Shown here: positions 47,095 through 54,405 of the stretch, one piece after another
Layout of the letters: every line of letters starts with the position of its first letter
Numbering within the stretch: position 1 is the stretch's first letter
Source: Palsa-506 sp963755815
Lineage (GTDB): Bacteria > Actinomycetota > Actinomycetes > Streptosporangiales > Streptosporangiaceae
NCBI GenBank assembly: GCA_963755815.1
Contig: CAVWLF010000012.1
Span: 1-64,000, forward strand
DNA: 64,000 bases
Reading direction: 5' to 3'
Made by a program: the position numbers and the translations under genes
The notes under the pieces: model-generated
What the model saw: the letters and a program-made list of their open reading frames with translations, nothing else
The model's database searches: none
What the model was told of the DNA's origin: nothing

Positions 47095-47109
47095 GGCAGA
47101 GGAGCTGAG

Positions 47110-48486
47110 ATGACCACAAACGAAGTGGACGCGCTGGTGATTTTCGGTGCCACCGGCGACCTGGCCAAGATCGAGACATTTCCGGCGCTGGTGGGACTCG
47201 TCCAGCGCGGCGTGCTTAACGTGCCCGTCATCGGGGTGGCGAAGAGCGGCTGGGGACTCGAGCAGTTCCGCGACTACGCGACCGCCTCGCTCCGGCTCAA
47301 CCACATGGACCCGGATACTGAGGCCGCGCGAAAGATGGTCGGCCTGCTGCGTTACGTGGACGGGGATCTCGATGACGACGCCACTTACAAGGCGATGTCG
47401 GATGCCATCGGCGCCGGTACCCGGGTGCTGTACTACCTGGAGGTACCGCCGCCGCTGTTCGGCCGGATCGCGCAGGGCATCTCGACCGCGGGGCGCGCCA
47501 AGGATGCCCGGGTGATGGTGGAAAAGCCGTTCGGCCACGATCTCGCCAGCTCGCGGGAGCTCAACGCCACCATGCACCAGTATTTCGGGGAAGAGGCAAT
47601 CTTCCGGGTCGATGACTGGCTGGCCTTTGATCCCGTGGAAAATGTGCTCTTCGCCCGGTTCGCCAACTCGATACTCGAGCCGCTGCTCAACCGGACCTAC
47701 GTGGAGAGCATCCAGATCACCATGGCCGAGGCGTTCGACGTCGCCGACCGCGGCCGGTTCTACGACCGGACCGGAGCCATCAATGACGTGGTCCAGAACC
47801 ACATGCTCCAGGTGCTGGCCACGGTGCTGGCCGATCCGCCGGACGGGGAGGGCCTGGCGAGCTGGCGGGACGCCAAGTCGCGGGTGGTGTCCGCGCTGCG
47901 GCCGCTCACCGCCGAGGACGTGGTACGCGGCCAGTACGACGGCTATCACGAGGTCGACGGGGTCGACCCGAAGTCCACCACGGAGACCTACGTCGCGGTC
48001 CGGCTCGCCGCGGACAGCTGGCGCTGGGCAGACGTGCCGATCCTGATCCGGGCCGGCAAGTGCATGGCGGTCACCGCCACCGAGATCGACATCAGGTTCC
48101 GGCGGCCGCCGCACGACGTGTTCGGGATCGAGCCGTTTGCGGTCCGCAACTCGCTGCGGTTCCGGGTCTGGCCGGAGACTCAGGTCGGCCTCACGCTGGC
48201 CGGCAAGAAGCCGGGCGCCGGAATGGAACCGCAGCTGGAAGACCTGGCCTTCGTGGCCACGCCCGGATCCGACATGCGCCCCTATGACCGGCTCATCGGC
48301 GCGGCCCTGGACGGGGAACGCTGGCTATTCGCCCGCCAGGACACCGTGGAAGCCGCGTGGCGGGTCGTCGACCCGGTGCTCGGCGACGTCACGCCCGTGC
48401 ATCCCTACGCGAAGGGCAGCTGGGGGCCGGAGGAAGCCGACCGGCTGCTGCCCAGCCGGGACCGCTGGCACGACCCGGCCGGATGA
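47110..48486 (+). CDS. zwf: glucose-6-phosphate dehydrogenase-like protein with altered active site
   Basis: 458 residues, shorter than the usual 490-510. The nucleotide-binding motif is GATGDLAKIETFPAL and the conserved VEKPFGHDL is present. The catalytic-base region DVVQNHMLQVL is intact, with its His near residue 230. The phosphate-binding motif, DHYLGK in classical enzymes, reads DDWLAF at residues 168-173, so both the His and the Lys are replaced. It is clearly of the G6PD fold, but binding of glucose-6-phosphate is in doubt; another substrate or a regulatory role is possible. It overlaps the NDH-2-like gene downstream by four bases. GAGGAG precedes the ATG. Confidence 0.85.
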   Translation: MTTNEVDALVIFGATGDLAKIETFPALVGLVQRGVLNVPVIGVAKSGWGLEQFRDYATASLRLNHMDPDTEAARKMVGLLRYVDGDLDDDATYKAMSDAIGAGTRVLYYLEVPPPLFGRIAQGISTAGRAKDARVMVEKPFGHDLASSRELNATMHQYFGEEAIFRVDDWLAFDPVENVLFARFANSILEPLLNRTYVESIQITMAEAFDVADRGRFYDRTGAINDVVQNHMLQVLATVLADPPDGEGLASWRDAKSRVVSALRPLTAEDVVRGQYDGYHEVDGVDPKSTTETYVAVRLAADSWRWADVPILIRAGKCMAVTATEIDIRFRRPPHDVFGIEPFAVRNSLRFRVWPETQVGLTLAGKKPGAGMEPQLEDLAFVATPGSDMRPYDRLIGAALDGERWLFARQDTVEAAWRVVDPVLGDVTPVHPYAKGSWGPEEADRLLPSRDRWHDPAG

Positions 48487-49943
48487 GCGGCGGGCCGGAG
48501 CATCCGATGACAGACGAATCCGGGCCGCGTCGCGTCGTGATTGTCGGCGGCGGCTTCGCCGGGCTGTTCGCGGTTCGCAGGATGAAGCACCGCAACGTTT
48601 CGGTCACGCTGATCGACCGCGCCCAGCACCACGTGTTCGCGCCGCTGCTTTACCAGTGCGCGACCGGGATCATGTCCGAGGGCAAGATCGCAGCTCCGCT
48701 GCGCGACCTGCTCAGGAAGCAGAAGAACGTCGACTGCGTGATGGCCGAGGTCACCGACTTTGATGTCGTCGGCCGGCGGGTCATCGCCAAACGGGTCGGC
48801 GGCGATCGCCTCGAGTACGGCTACGACGACCTCATCGTGGCGGCCGGAGTCCGGCAGTCCTATTTCGGCCATGACGAGTTCGCCCGCTGGGCGCCGGGCA
48901 TGAAGACGGTCTCCGATGCGCTCGCGATCCGGCGCCGGGTTTACGGCGCGTTCGAAATGGCCCAGACGGCGCCGACCCCGGAGGAACGCCGTGCCTGGCT
49001 CACGTTCGCACTCGTCGGGGCCGGCCCGACCGGCGTGGAACTCGCCGGGCAGATCCGGGAGGTCGCCACCAAGACCCTGCGCGCCGAGTTCCGGAGTTTC
49101 AGGCCGGAGGACGCCCGGGTCCTGCTCTTCGACGGCGGCAGCGCGCCGCTCGCCGTCTTCGGCCCGAAACTGTCGCAGATGGCCGATAAGGCCCTTCAGG
49201 AGCTCGGCGTCGAGCAGCACATGGGCTCCATCGTCACCCATGTGGACCAGGCCGGGGTGCTCGTCCGCGATCATGCCGGCGAGGAAACCCGCTATGACGC
49301 CAATACCGTGCTGTGGACGGCCGGCGTGGAGGCTCCGCCCATCGCCAAGGCGCTGGCCGATGCCACCGGCGCCAAGCGCGACCGGGCCGGACGCATCCTC
49401 GTCGAGGAGAACCTCACCATCCCCGGGCACCCCGAAATCTCCGTCCTGGGCGACATGATGAGCCTGAACAAGCTCCCCGGGGTGGCGGAAGTGGCGATGC
49501 AGTCCGGGCTCTACACGGGCAACCGCATCCGGCGTCAGGCCTCCGGAAACCTGGCGGAGAAGCCGTTCCGGTACCGTGATCTCGGCTCAGCGGCCTACAT
49601 TTCCCGCGGCCGGGCCGTCGTTTCAGCCGGACCGCTGAAACTCGGCGGCTTCCCGGGCTGGGTGATCTGGCTGCTCATCCACATCGCGTTCCTGACCGGC
49701 TACCGCAACCGGCTCGGCGCGCTGCTCACCTGGTGGATGGCCTTCACCCGTGACATCCGCCGCGAGCGGACGTTCACCACCCAGCAGATCGAGACCCTGC
49801 GTGACGTCTACTCGTTGCCTCCGGCGGCCGGCGCCGCCGCCCTTCCGCCGGTGGAACTCGCCGTTCCGCCAGAGACCCCGGCCGCTCCGCCGGCCGCCTC
49901 CGCCGCTCCGCCGGCCGCCCCGGCCGGGGGCCCGTCCGCCTAA
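48483..49943 (+). CDS. NAD(P)/FAD oxidoreductase, NDH-2-like
   Basis: 486 residues from the ATG at 48483, overlapping the G6PD stop; MTDESGP at 48507 is an alternative start. The FAD fold VVIVGGGFAGLFAVRRM, APLLYQCATGIMSEGKIAAPLRDLL, the second nucleotide fold FALVGAGPTGVELAGQI, and the motif ISVLGDMM are those of type II NADH dehydrogenases. The C-terminal membrane-anchor region FPGWVIWLLIHIAFLTGYRNRL is also present. A Pro/Ala-rich tail of about 40 residues follows. It should pass electrons from NAD(P)H to quinone without pumping, feeding the bd oxidase encoded upstream. Confidence 0.93.
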   Translation: MSGGPEHPMTDESGPRRVVIVGGGFAGLFAVRRMKHRNVSVTLIDRAQHHVFAPLLYQCATGIMSEGKIAAPLRDLLRKQKNVDCVMAEVTDFDVVGRRVIAKRVGGDRLEYGYDDLIVAAGVRQSYFGHDEFARWAPGMKTVSDALAIRRRVYGAFEMAQTAPTPEERRAWLTFALVGAGPTGVELAGQIREVATKTLRAEFRSFRPEDARVLLFDGGSAPLAVFGPKLSQMADKALQELGVEQHMGSIVTHVDQAGVLVRDHAGEETRYDANTVLWTAGVEAPPIAKALADATGAKRDRAGRILVEENLTIPGHPEISVLGDMMSLNKLPGVAEVAMQSGLYTGNRIRRQASGNLAEKPFRYRDLGSAAYISRGRAVVSAGPLKLGGFPGWVIWLLIHIAFLTGYRNRLGALLTWWMAFTRDIRRERTFTTQQIETLRDVYSLPPAAGAAALPPVELAVPPETPAAPPAASAAPPAAPAGGPSA

Positions 49944-49965
49944 CGCCGCTGGGTCCGCCGGCGCA

Positions 49966-50190
49966 CTACCCGTCCGGCGGGCTCTGATCATGCAGGCGCC
50001 GTACTTCCACGACCTGCACGCCGAATGTCTCCAGCCGGGCCAGGAGCCCGTAGAGGGCGGCCTGATCCTGAAGCGGGCCGTGCAGGACGGTCTCGACCGG
50101 CTCGATGGACGCGGTGAGCCGCTCAAAGTCGAGGAGAGCCTCAGGCGGGAGCACCCCAGCGACGCGGATCTCGTAGTAGCGGGATGTCAC
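49966..50190 (-). CDS. small conserved protein, paralogue of the left-edge gene
   Basis: 74 residues from GTG 50190, with GGGGGC before it. It aligns along its length with the partial protein at 1-215 (YYEIRVAGVL; LQDQAALYGLLARL; VVEVRRLH). Unknown function; the two copies lie 50 kb apart, each beside a GGGTGAT element. It converges on the NDH-2-like gene with 22 bases between. Confidence 0.75.
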   Translation of the reverse strand: MTSRYYEIRVAGVLPPEALLDFERLTASIEPVETVLHGPLQDQAALYGLLARLETFGVQVVEVRRLHDQSPPDG

Positions 50191-50256
50191 CGAGCCCCCA
50201 AGGGTGTCGGAAGGGCCTTGCCACTTCCCACGGTGCTCCTGTCCGGCCGCCCGCGC

Positions 50257-50275
50257 CCCACTCAGCGCGGGTGAT
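50257..50275 (+). promoter_or_regulatory. GGGTGAT dyad, site 6
   Basis: CCCACTC-AGCGC-GGGTGAT, followed by TTCCA. It lies about 110 bases before the DUF6458 start and 67 bases upstream of the divergent small gene at 50190. The left arm is weak. Confidence 0.35.
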
Positions 50276-50384
50276 TTCCACTCAATCCCTCCCCATGCTC
50301 CGGATGAGTGCGCGAGTCACCCGTGCCGGGCGATGCGCACTCCGGATTCCGGCGGAAGCCTGGCCGCAAGGAGGTGGCATCACT

Positions 50385-50609
50385 GTGACAATCGGCGGCA
50401 GCATTGCATTGATCGTCATTGGCGCGATTCTCAAGTGGGGCGTGACCTGGCACCCGACGAACGTCGACCTGCAAGTCATCGGCGTGATCTTGATGATCGC
50501 CGGCGTGGCCGGCCTGATCATCTCGGTCACGTTCATCACGATGCGACGCAGCAGGCGCGAGTCGGCCGAAGTCTACGAAGAGCGCCGCTACACCGAACCG
50601 CCTGCCTGA
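50385..50609 (+). CDS. DUF6458-type small membrane protein
   Basis: 74 residues from GTG 50385, with AAGGAGGT nine bases upstream. Two transmembrane helices (IGGSIALIVIGAILKWGVTW and IGVILMIAGVAGLIISVTFITM) are separated by a short loop, HPTNVDLQV. A charged, Arg/Glu-rich cytoplasmic tail follows. This is the layout of DUF6458 proteins, common in actinobacteria and of unknown role. It lies 31 bases upstream of the K+ channel gene on the same strand, so cotranscription is likely. Confidence 0.85.
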   Translation: MTIGGSIALIVIGAILKWGVTWHPTNVDLQVIGVILMIAGVAGLIISVTFITMRRSRRESAEVYEERRYTEPPA

Positions 50610-50640
50610 TAGCTCCCCGCGCCGCACCTAACGGAGGGTT

Positions 50641-51510
50641 ATGAGGCAGGTATTGCCTGCCCGCCGGGCAGGCGGACGCGGCGATCAGGCCGTACCGGCA
50701 GAACCAGGGGCCCGGTACGGCCTGCTCCTGCTCGTGCTGATCGCGACCTACCTGCTCGCTGCCTTCGGCCTGAGCACGCTGGCGGCGGAAATCCAGATCA
50801 CGCTCTTCCTGGTGGTACTGCTGCTGGCGCTCCGAACGACGATGGTGAGCCGGCGGCTGGCGAGGATAGCCGCGGTCGTGGCCCTGGCCGGATCCGCGGC
50901 GGCGTTCGCTGCCGCGCTGCTCCACACCAACGCCGGTGACGGCGCGGCGGACCTCTGGAAGGGGCTCATCCTGCTCGTGACCGTGGTGCTCATTGTGCGC
51001 CGCGTCCTGGCCAAGCCCACCGTCACCATCCAGAGCATCTACGGCGCCATCAGTGCCTACATGATCATCGGCCTGATGTTCGCCGCCTTCTACGGCGCGC
51101 TCTGGCACCTGGGCGGCGGGTCCTTCTTCGCTGGTCAGCAATCCGCCCAGCACCAGACCAACGTGCCGACCATCCAGTACTTCAGTTTCACCACGCTGAC
51201 CACCCTCGGCTACGGCGACTTTACCGCGGCCAGCGACGGCGGCCGGGCCGTCGCCGTGGTGGAGGCCCTGATCGGCCAGGTGTTCCTGGCCACCCTGGTC
51301 GCTCGCCTCGTCGCGGCCTTCCGCGGGCCAGTCGGGCCCGCGCAGCCCGCGCCGCCCGCTCGTCCCGGCGGCAGTTACCGCCGCCGGCCGCCGAGCGCCG
51401 TTCGCCGGGGTGCGGGGATGTCGTACCGCCGCCGGCCAGCCAGAAACGCGCGCCGGACTTCGCCCGCGGCCCCGGTGGCTCCGGCCCCTGCGCCCGAGCG
51501 GCCCGGCTGA
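50641..51510 (+). CDS. two-TM potassium channel-like protein
   Basis: 289 residues from the ATG at 50641 behind GGAGGG. Several N-terminal helices (LLLLVLIATYLLAAFGLSTL, ITLFLVVLLLALR, AVVALAGSAAAFAAALL) precede an ion-channel unit: the outer helix IYGAISAYMIIGLMFAAFYGAL, a pore helix and selectivity filter TTLTTLGYGDF (about residues 182-192), and the inner helix VVEALIGQVFLATLVARLV. A Pro/Arg-rich tail follows, without an RCK domain. It should conduct K+ across the cytoplasmic membrane; voltage gating is doubtful because no charged S4 helix is seen. Confidence 0.92.
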   Translation: MRQVLPARRAGGRGDQAVPAEPGARYGLLLLVLIATYLLAAFGLSTLAAEIQITLFLVVLLLALRTTMVSRRLARIAAVVALAGSAAAFAAALLHTNAGDGAADLWKGLILLVTVVLIVRRVLAKPTVTIQSIYGAISAYMIIGLMFAAFYGALWHLGGGSFFAGQQSAQHQTNVPTIQYFSFTTLTTLGYGDFTAASDGGRAVAVVEALIGQVFLATLVARLVAAFRGPVGPAQPAPPARPGGSYRRRPPSAVRRGAGMSYRRRPARNARRTSPAAPVAPAPAPERPG

Positions 51511-51533
51511 CCGGTTCCGGGCGCAGGCCCAGG

Positions 51534-51552
51534 ACCATTCGGTTCGGGTGAT
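51534..51552 (+). promoter_or_regulatory. GGGTGAT dyad, site 7
   Basis: ACCATTC-GGTTC-GGGTGAT, followed by TTCCCAG. It lies about 130 bases before the 55-residue membrane protein and 24 bases after the K+ channel stop. The left arm is weak (four of seven). Confidence 0.35.
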
Positions 51553-51679
51553 TTCCCAGTCGCCGCCAGGCCGCATACTGACATCCGGAGGGCATCCTGC
51601 CGCTCCGCGAAATTAGCTGCCCAAATGCCGCCGGACTCTGTCCCTTCCGGCGGCCTTGACCTGGACGGATGTGGCGCGC

Positions 51680-51847
51680 ATGTCAGGCTTTTATACCGGA
51701 GGGCTAATAGTCCTGTACCTGGTCCTGGTGTTCACAGTGGCCCTCATGACCTTCCGCAAAGGTCACTGGGTGCTAGGCATCATCGGCTTCTTTATCCCGA
51801 TCCTGTGGTTCATCGGCGCGATTCTGCCGCCGGTCCGCCACCGCTGA
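51680..51847 (+). CDS. 55-residue two-helix membrane protein
   Basis: Read from the ATG at 51680; a TTG at 51656 is a possible upstream start. Two helices, GGLIVLYLVLVFTVALMTF and WVLGIIGFFIPILWFIGAIL, are joined by a short basic turn, RKGHW. Ends with PPVRHR. Small two-span proteins of this kind, with a GHWVLGIIGFF-like second helix, are common in actinobacteria and of unknown function. It precedes the convergent ClC gene. Confidence 0.7.
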   Translation: MSGFYTGGLIVLYLVLVFTVALMTFRKGHWVLGIIGFFIPILWFIGAILPPVRHR

Positions 51848-51893
51848 GCCAGGATCTCGCGCCGGGGGCTGACGGCGCTGGCCGGCCGGTTAA

Positions 51894-51919
51894 CTGGCCC
51901 GGTCAGCTGGCCCGGTCAG
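51894..51919. repeat. 13-base tandem repeat
   Basis: CTGGCCCGGTCAG occurs twice without a gap in the short region between the 55-residue protein and the ClC gene, followed by a degenerate third piece. It looks like slippage, and may form weak hairpins. Confidence 0.6.
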
Positions 51920-51952
51920 ATGGCTCAGCCAGCTGGCCCGCCGGCACAGGAA

Positions 51953-53314
51953 TCAGCTGCCCGGCGCGGCGGCCGGACGGGCCGCGGCCGGACTCTCGCC
52001 GGTAGCAGGCGACCCTGCCGCGGTCGGGGCCGGGGCCGGGGCCGGGGCGATCCTCGCCGAGGCCACGTAGGCCACCACGACGGCCACGATCACGAGCGGC
52101 ATGACGGCCAGGCCGTCCGATGACAGCAGCAGCGTGGCCAGCAAGAGGGAGGTCATCGGGAGCCTCAGCATCACCGCGCACATCGCGCCGATGCCCATGG
52201 CGACTCCGGTCACGAGCGGCAGTCCGGCAAAGTGCGACAGCGCCATCCCGCCCGCGGCCCCGAGGAACATGGACGGGAAGACGGGGCCGCCGCGGAAGCT
52301 GCTGAGCGAGGTGGAGTACGCGAGTGCCTTGCAGGCCATCAGCAGGACCAGCGCCCCCACGGTATAGCTGGCGCTATGGGTGATAAGCGGGCCGAGTGCG
52401 CTTTGCCCGGAGAACAGGACCTCTGCGGAGCTCTTGCCCGTGGCCGCGGCGAACGCGATCGCGAGTCCGGCGACCGCCAGGCCAGCCACCGGTGTGAGCA
52501 GCATGATCCGCCGCTCGACATGCGGCCGGAGCAGCAGGGCGAGCCACCGGATGCCCGAGCCGAACAGCGCGGCCAGCAGGCCGATGGCCAGCGCCCAGCC
52601 GAACTCGGCGATGTTCGGCGTGCCGACATGCGGAAGGTTCGGAATGGCCAGCGAGAACGTGCCGAGCCCGGTCCAGGCGTCCAGGCCGAGGAAAATGAGG
52701 TATCCAATGCCGGCCGCCAGCAGGCCGGGCAGCAGCACCAGCTCCAGCGTGGCACCGGCTATCCCGGACGCCTCCATCAGCAGGAAGGCCCCGAGCAGTG
52801 GCGAGCCCAGCAGCGTGCTGATGGCGGCGAAACTTCCCGCCGCGGCAACCACGGCGCTGGTTCTGGCTGGTGCATCCCGCTTGACCAGACGGACGGCGAT
52901 GACGCCCAGCCCGCCGCCGATGGCGATCAGCGGTGCCTCGGGCCCGAGGACCACACCCAGGCTCAGGGTCGCCAGCGCGGCCAGCAGGACGCCGGGAAGC
53001 TCGGCCGGGGTCGGAGCACCGCCGCCCGCGTGGAACCCGTCGGCTGGTGAATGACCGCCCGTGCCGGGCAGGTACCGGATGGTGGCGGCGACCAGCACCC
53101 CGGCCAGCGTCAGCGGCAGGACCGGCCACCAGAGCGGCTCGCCGTGGAAGCCGAGCCCGTCCGGAAGGCTGGTGAAAATCCACCCCTGCAGCTTGGTGAC
53201 CAGGGCGAGGAAGAAGTAAGCCACCGCCGAGACGGGCACCCCGATGATCGCGGCCAGCACCAGCAGCCCCACGTAGCTGCGGGACCGCAGGATCGCTGCC
53301 GGATCGGGCGGCAT
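51953..53314 (-). CDS. ClC family chloride channel/transporter
   Basis: 453 residues from the ATG at 53314, with GGGAGGAC upstream; a longer frame to 53449 was rejected. About ten transmembrane helices. ATLSLGVVLGPEAPLIAIGGG corresponds to the GREGP region, keeping the gating Glu, and the first selectivity-filter motif is GTGGHSPADG instead of GSGIP, as in the divergent actinobacterial branch. FRGGPVFPSMFLGAAGGM is the GxFxP-type motif. An Ala/Pro tail is encoded by repeated GGGGCC (52026-52048). It should carry Cl- or related anions across the membrane, in step with the nearby K+ channel and Na+/H+ antiporter. Confidence 0.92.
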   Translation of the reverse strand: MPPDPAAILRSRSYVGLLVLAAIIGVPVSAVAYFFLALVTKLQGWIFTSLPDGLGFHGEPLWWPVLPLTLAGVLVAATIRYLPGTGGHSPADGFHAGGGAPTPAELPGVLLAALATLSLGVVLGPEAPLIAIGGGLGVIAVRLVKRDAPARTSAVVAAAGSFAAISTLLGSPLLGAFLLMEASGIAGATLELVLLPGLLAAGIGYLIFLGLDAWTGLGTFSLAIPNLPHVGTPNIAEFGWALAIGLLAALFGSGIRWLALLLRPHVERRIMLLTPVAGLAVAGLAIAFAAATGKSSAEVLFSGQSALGPLITHSASYTVGALVLLMACKALAYSTSLSSFRGGPVFPSMFLGAAGGMALSHFAGLPLVTGVAMGIGAMCAVMLRLPMTSLLLATLLLSSDGLAVMPLVIVAVVVAYVASARIAPAPAPAPTAAGSPATGESPAAARPAAAPGS

Positions 53315-53390
53315 TGTCACCACAGTCCTCCCGGGCTCGGGCTGGCCACATCGCGTCCGGCTTATCATGCCCCGCGCACCGAGCCAGCGC

Positions 53391-53409
53391 CTCATCTGAC
53401 CCGGGTGAT
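53391..53409 (+). promoter_or_regulatory. GGGTGAT dyad, site 8
   Basis: CTCATCT-GACCC-GGGTGAT, followed by GCGCCA. It shares the 14-base run CGGGTGATGCGCCA with site 9, 61 bases away. It lies in the 282-base region divergent between ClC and the DUF6325 gene. Confidence 0.4.
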
Positions 53410-53451
53410 GCGCCAGGTTCGCTGGGCGGCTGGCGCTGGCCGGCGACATGG

Positions 53452-53470
53452 ACCACCCTCGGCGGGTGAT
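53452..53470 (+). promoter_or_regulatory. GGGTGAT dyad, site 9
   Basis: ACCACCC-TCGGC-GGGTGAT, followed by GCGCCA; the left arm matches at six of seven bases. It lies 127 bases before the DUF6325 start. Confidence 0.5.
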
Positions 53471-53596
53471 GCGCCACGGCCGGTACGGCCGGATCCTGCC
53501 GGAGTAGAGGTCGGGGACCGGGATGACCCGTGCCTGGCCGCCCGGAGCAGAGCCGGCCTGACGAAGGCCAGCCGATCAGGCGAAAGAGGCAAAAAT

Positions 53597-54148
53597 ATGG
53601 CAATAGGGCCCGTGCAGCTCATTGTGCTGGGGTTCAACCAGCCCGACTTCCACGGTGAGATCATCGCCGAGCTTGAGCGGCTCCGCGAAAGCGACCTGGT
53701 CCGCGTTATCGACTCGCTGGCCGTCTACAAGGACGCCGACGGCGATCTGGCCATCGAGCACCTCAGCAACCTCACCGAGGACGAGGCGATCGAGCTCGGC
53801 AGCAAGATCGGTGCGCTGATCGGCCTGGGGATCGACGGCGAGGAAGGAATGGAGGCAGGCGCGATAGCCGGTGCCGAGGAGGCAGCCGCCGAAGGCGGCG
53901 TGCATGCGTTCAGCGAGGAAGAGGGCTGGGATGTGCTCGAGGACCTCCCGAACGACTCGGCGGCTGCGCTGATCCTGCTTGAGCATCACTGGGCGGTGCC
54001 GCTTCGCGACGCGATCGCCCGCGCCGGGGGCTTCCGCATCAGTGACGGCTTCATCAGCCCGCTTGATCTGGTCGGGATTGGGCTACTCTCGGCCGAGGAG
54101 GCACAAGAGCTGCACGAGCTGGAAACCGCAGCCGCCGCCAGCCAGTAA
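53597..54148 (+). CDS. DUF6325/DUF1269-type protein
   Basis: 183 residues from the ATG at 53597; GAAAGAGGCAAAAAT precedes it. It opens with GPVQLIVLGFNQPDFHGEII, the strand-helix start of the DUF1269/DUF6325 family, followed by DLVRVIDSLAVYKDADGDL. A Gly/Glu-rich central part (GIDGEEGMEAGAIAGAEEAAAEGG) contains what may be a membrane-inserting or hinge segment. ALILLEHHWAVPLRDAIARAGG is the second strand unit. Such proteins are cytoplasmic or membrane-associated stress proteins of unknown role. An Arg-rich microprotein follows 21 bases later. Confidence 0.88.
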   Translation: MAIGPVQLIVLGFNQPDFHGEIIAELERLRESDLVRVIDSLAVYKDADGDLAIEHLSNLTEDEAIELGSKIGALIGLGIDGEEGMEAGAIAGAEEAAAEGGVHAFSEEEGWDVLEDLPNDSAAALILLEHHWAVPLRDAIARAGGFRISDGFISPLDLVGIGLLSAEEAQELHELETAAAASQ

Positions 54149-54169
54149 CAGAATCTGGAGGGATGAAAG

Positions 54170-54241
54170 ATGTTCGGAGGACGCAGAGTCGCACGACGCA
54201 CGGGTCGGCGCACGGCCCGGCGCGTTTCCCGCCGCAGGTAA
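54170..54241 (+). CDS. 23-residue Arg-rich microprotein
   Basis: ATG at 54170, seven bases after a GGAGGG ribosome site, opens 23 codons ending at TAA: eleven of the residues are Arg, arranged as repeated RR pairs every four residues (RRVARRTGRRTARRVSRRR). It is too short for most gene finders. Its strong ribosome site and 21-base distance to the DUF6325 gene suggest it is translated as part of that operon. A basic peptide of this kind could bind nucleic acid, membranes or the acidic DUF6325 protein. The last is inference from the charge difference. Confidence 0.55.
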   Translation: MFGGRRVARRTGRRTARRVSRRR

Positions 54242-54405
54242 TCAGGCAGAAACGAGCCCGGCATGGCCGGCCGCGTAGCGACTGGATCATGAGTCACCGG
54301 GCGGCCAAGACCGGCGAGCGCCGCGCGGCGCTCGCCGGCCCGGCGGCCATCGCCGATGGCTAAGCCTGGTGCGCCCCGCGCGGCTGGACCATGCGGGGTG
54401 AGCAG

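Noticed and set aside
51894..51919. CRISPR-like repeat
   Set aside because: Only two copies of 13 bases without spacers; it is a simple tandem duplication.
52026..52048. GGGGCC repeats as a regulatory or G-quadruplex element
   Set aside because: The repeats encode an Ala-Pro tail of the ClC protein and are explained by that; a G-quadruplex is possible but nothing else supports a function.
43031..53470. DosR/DevR dormancy boxes
   Set aside because: The gene set suggested it, but the GGGTGAT elements do not fit the 20-base DosR consensus; the spacing between GGG and CCC differs.
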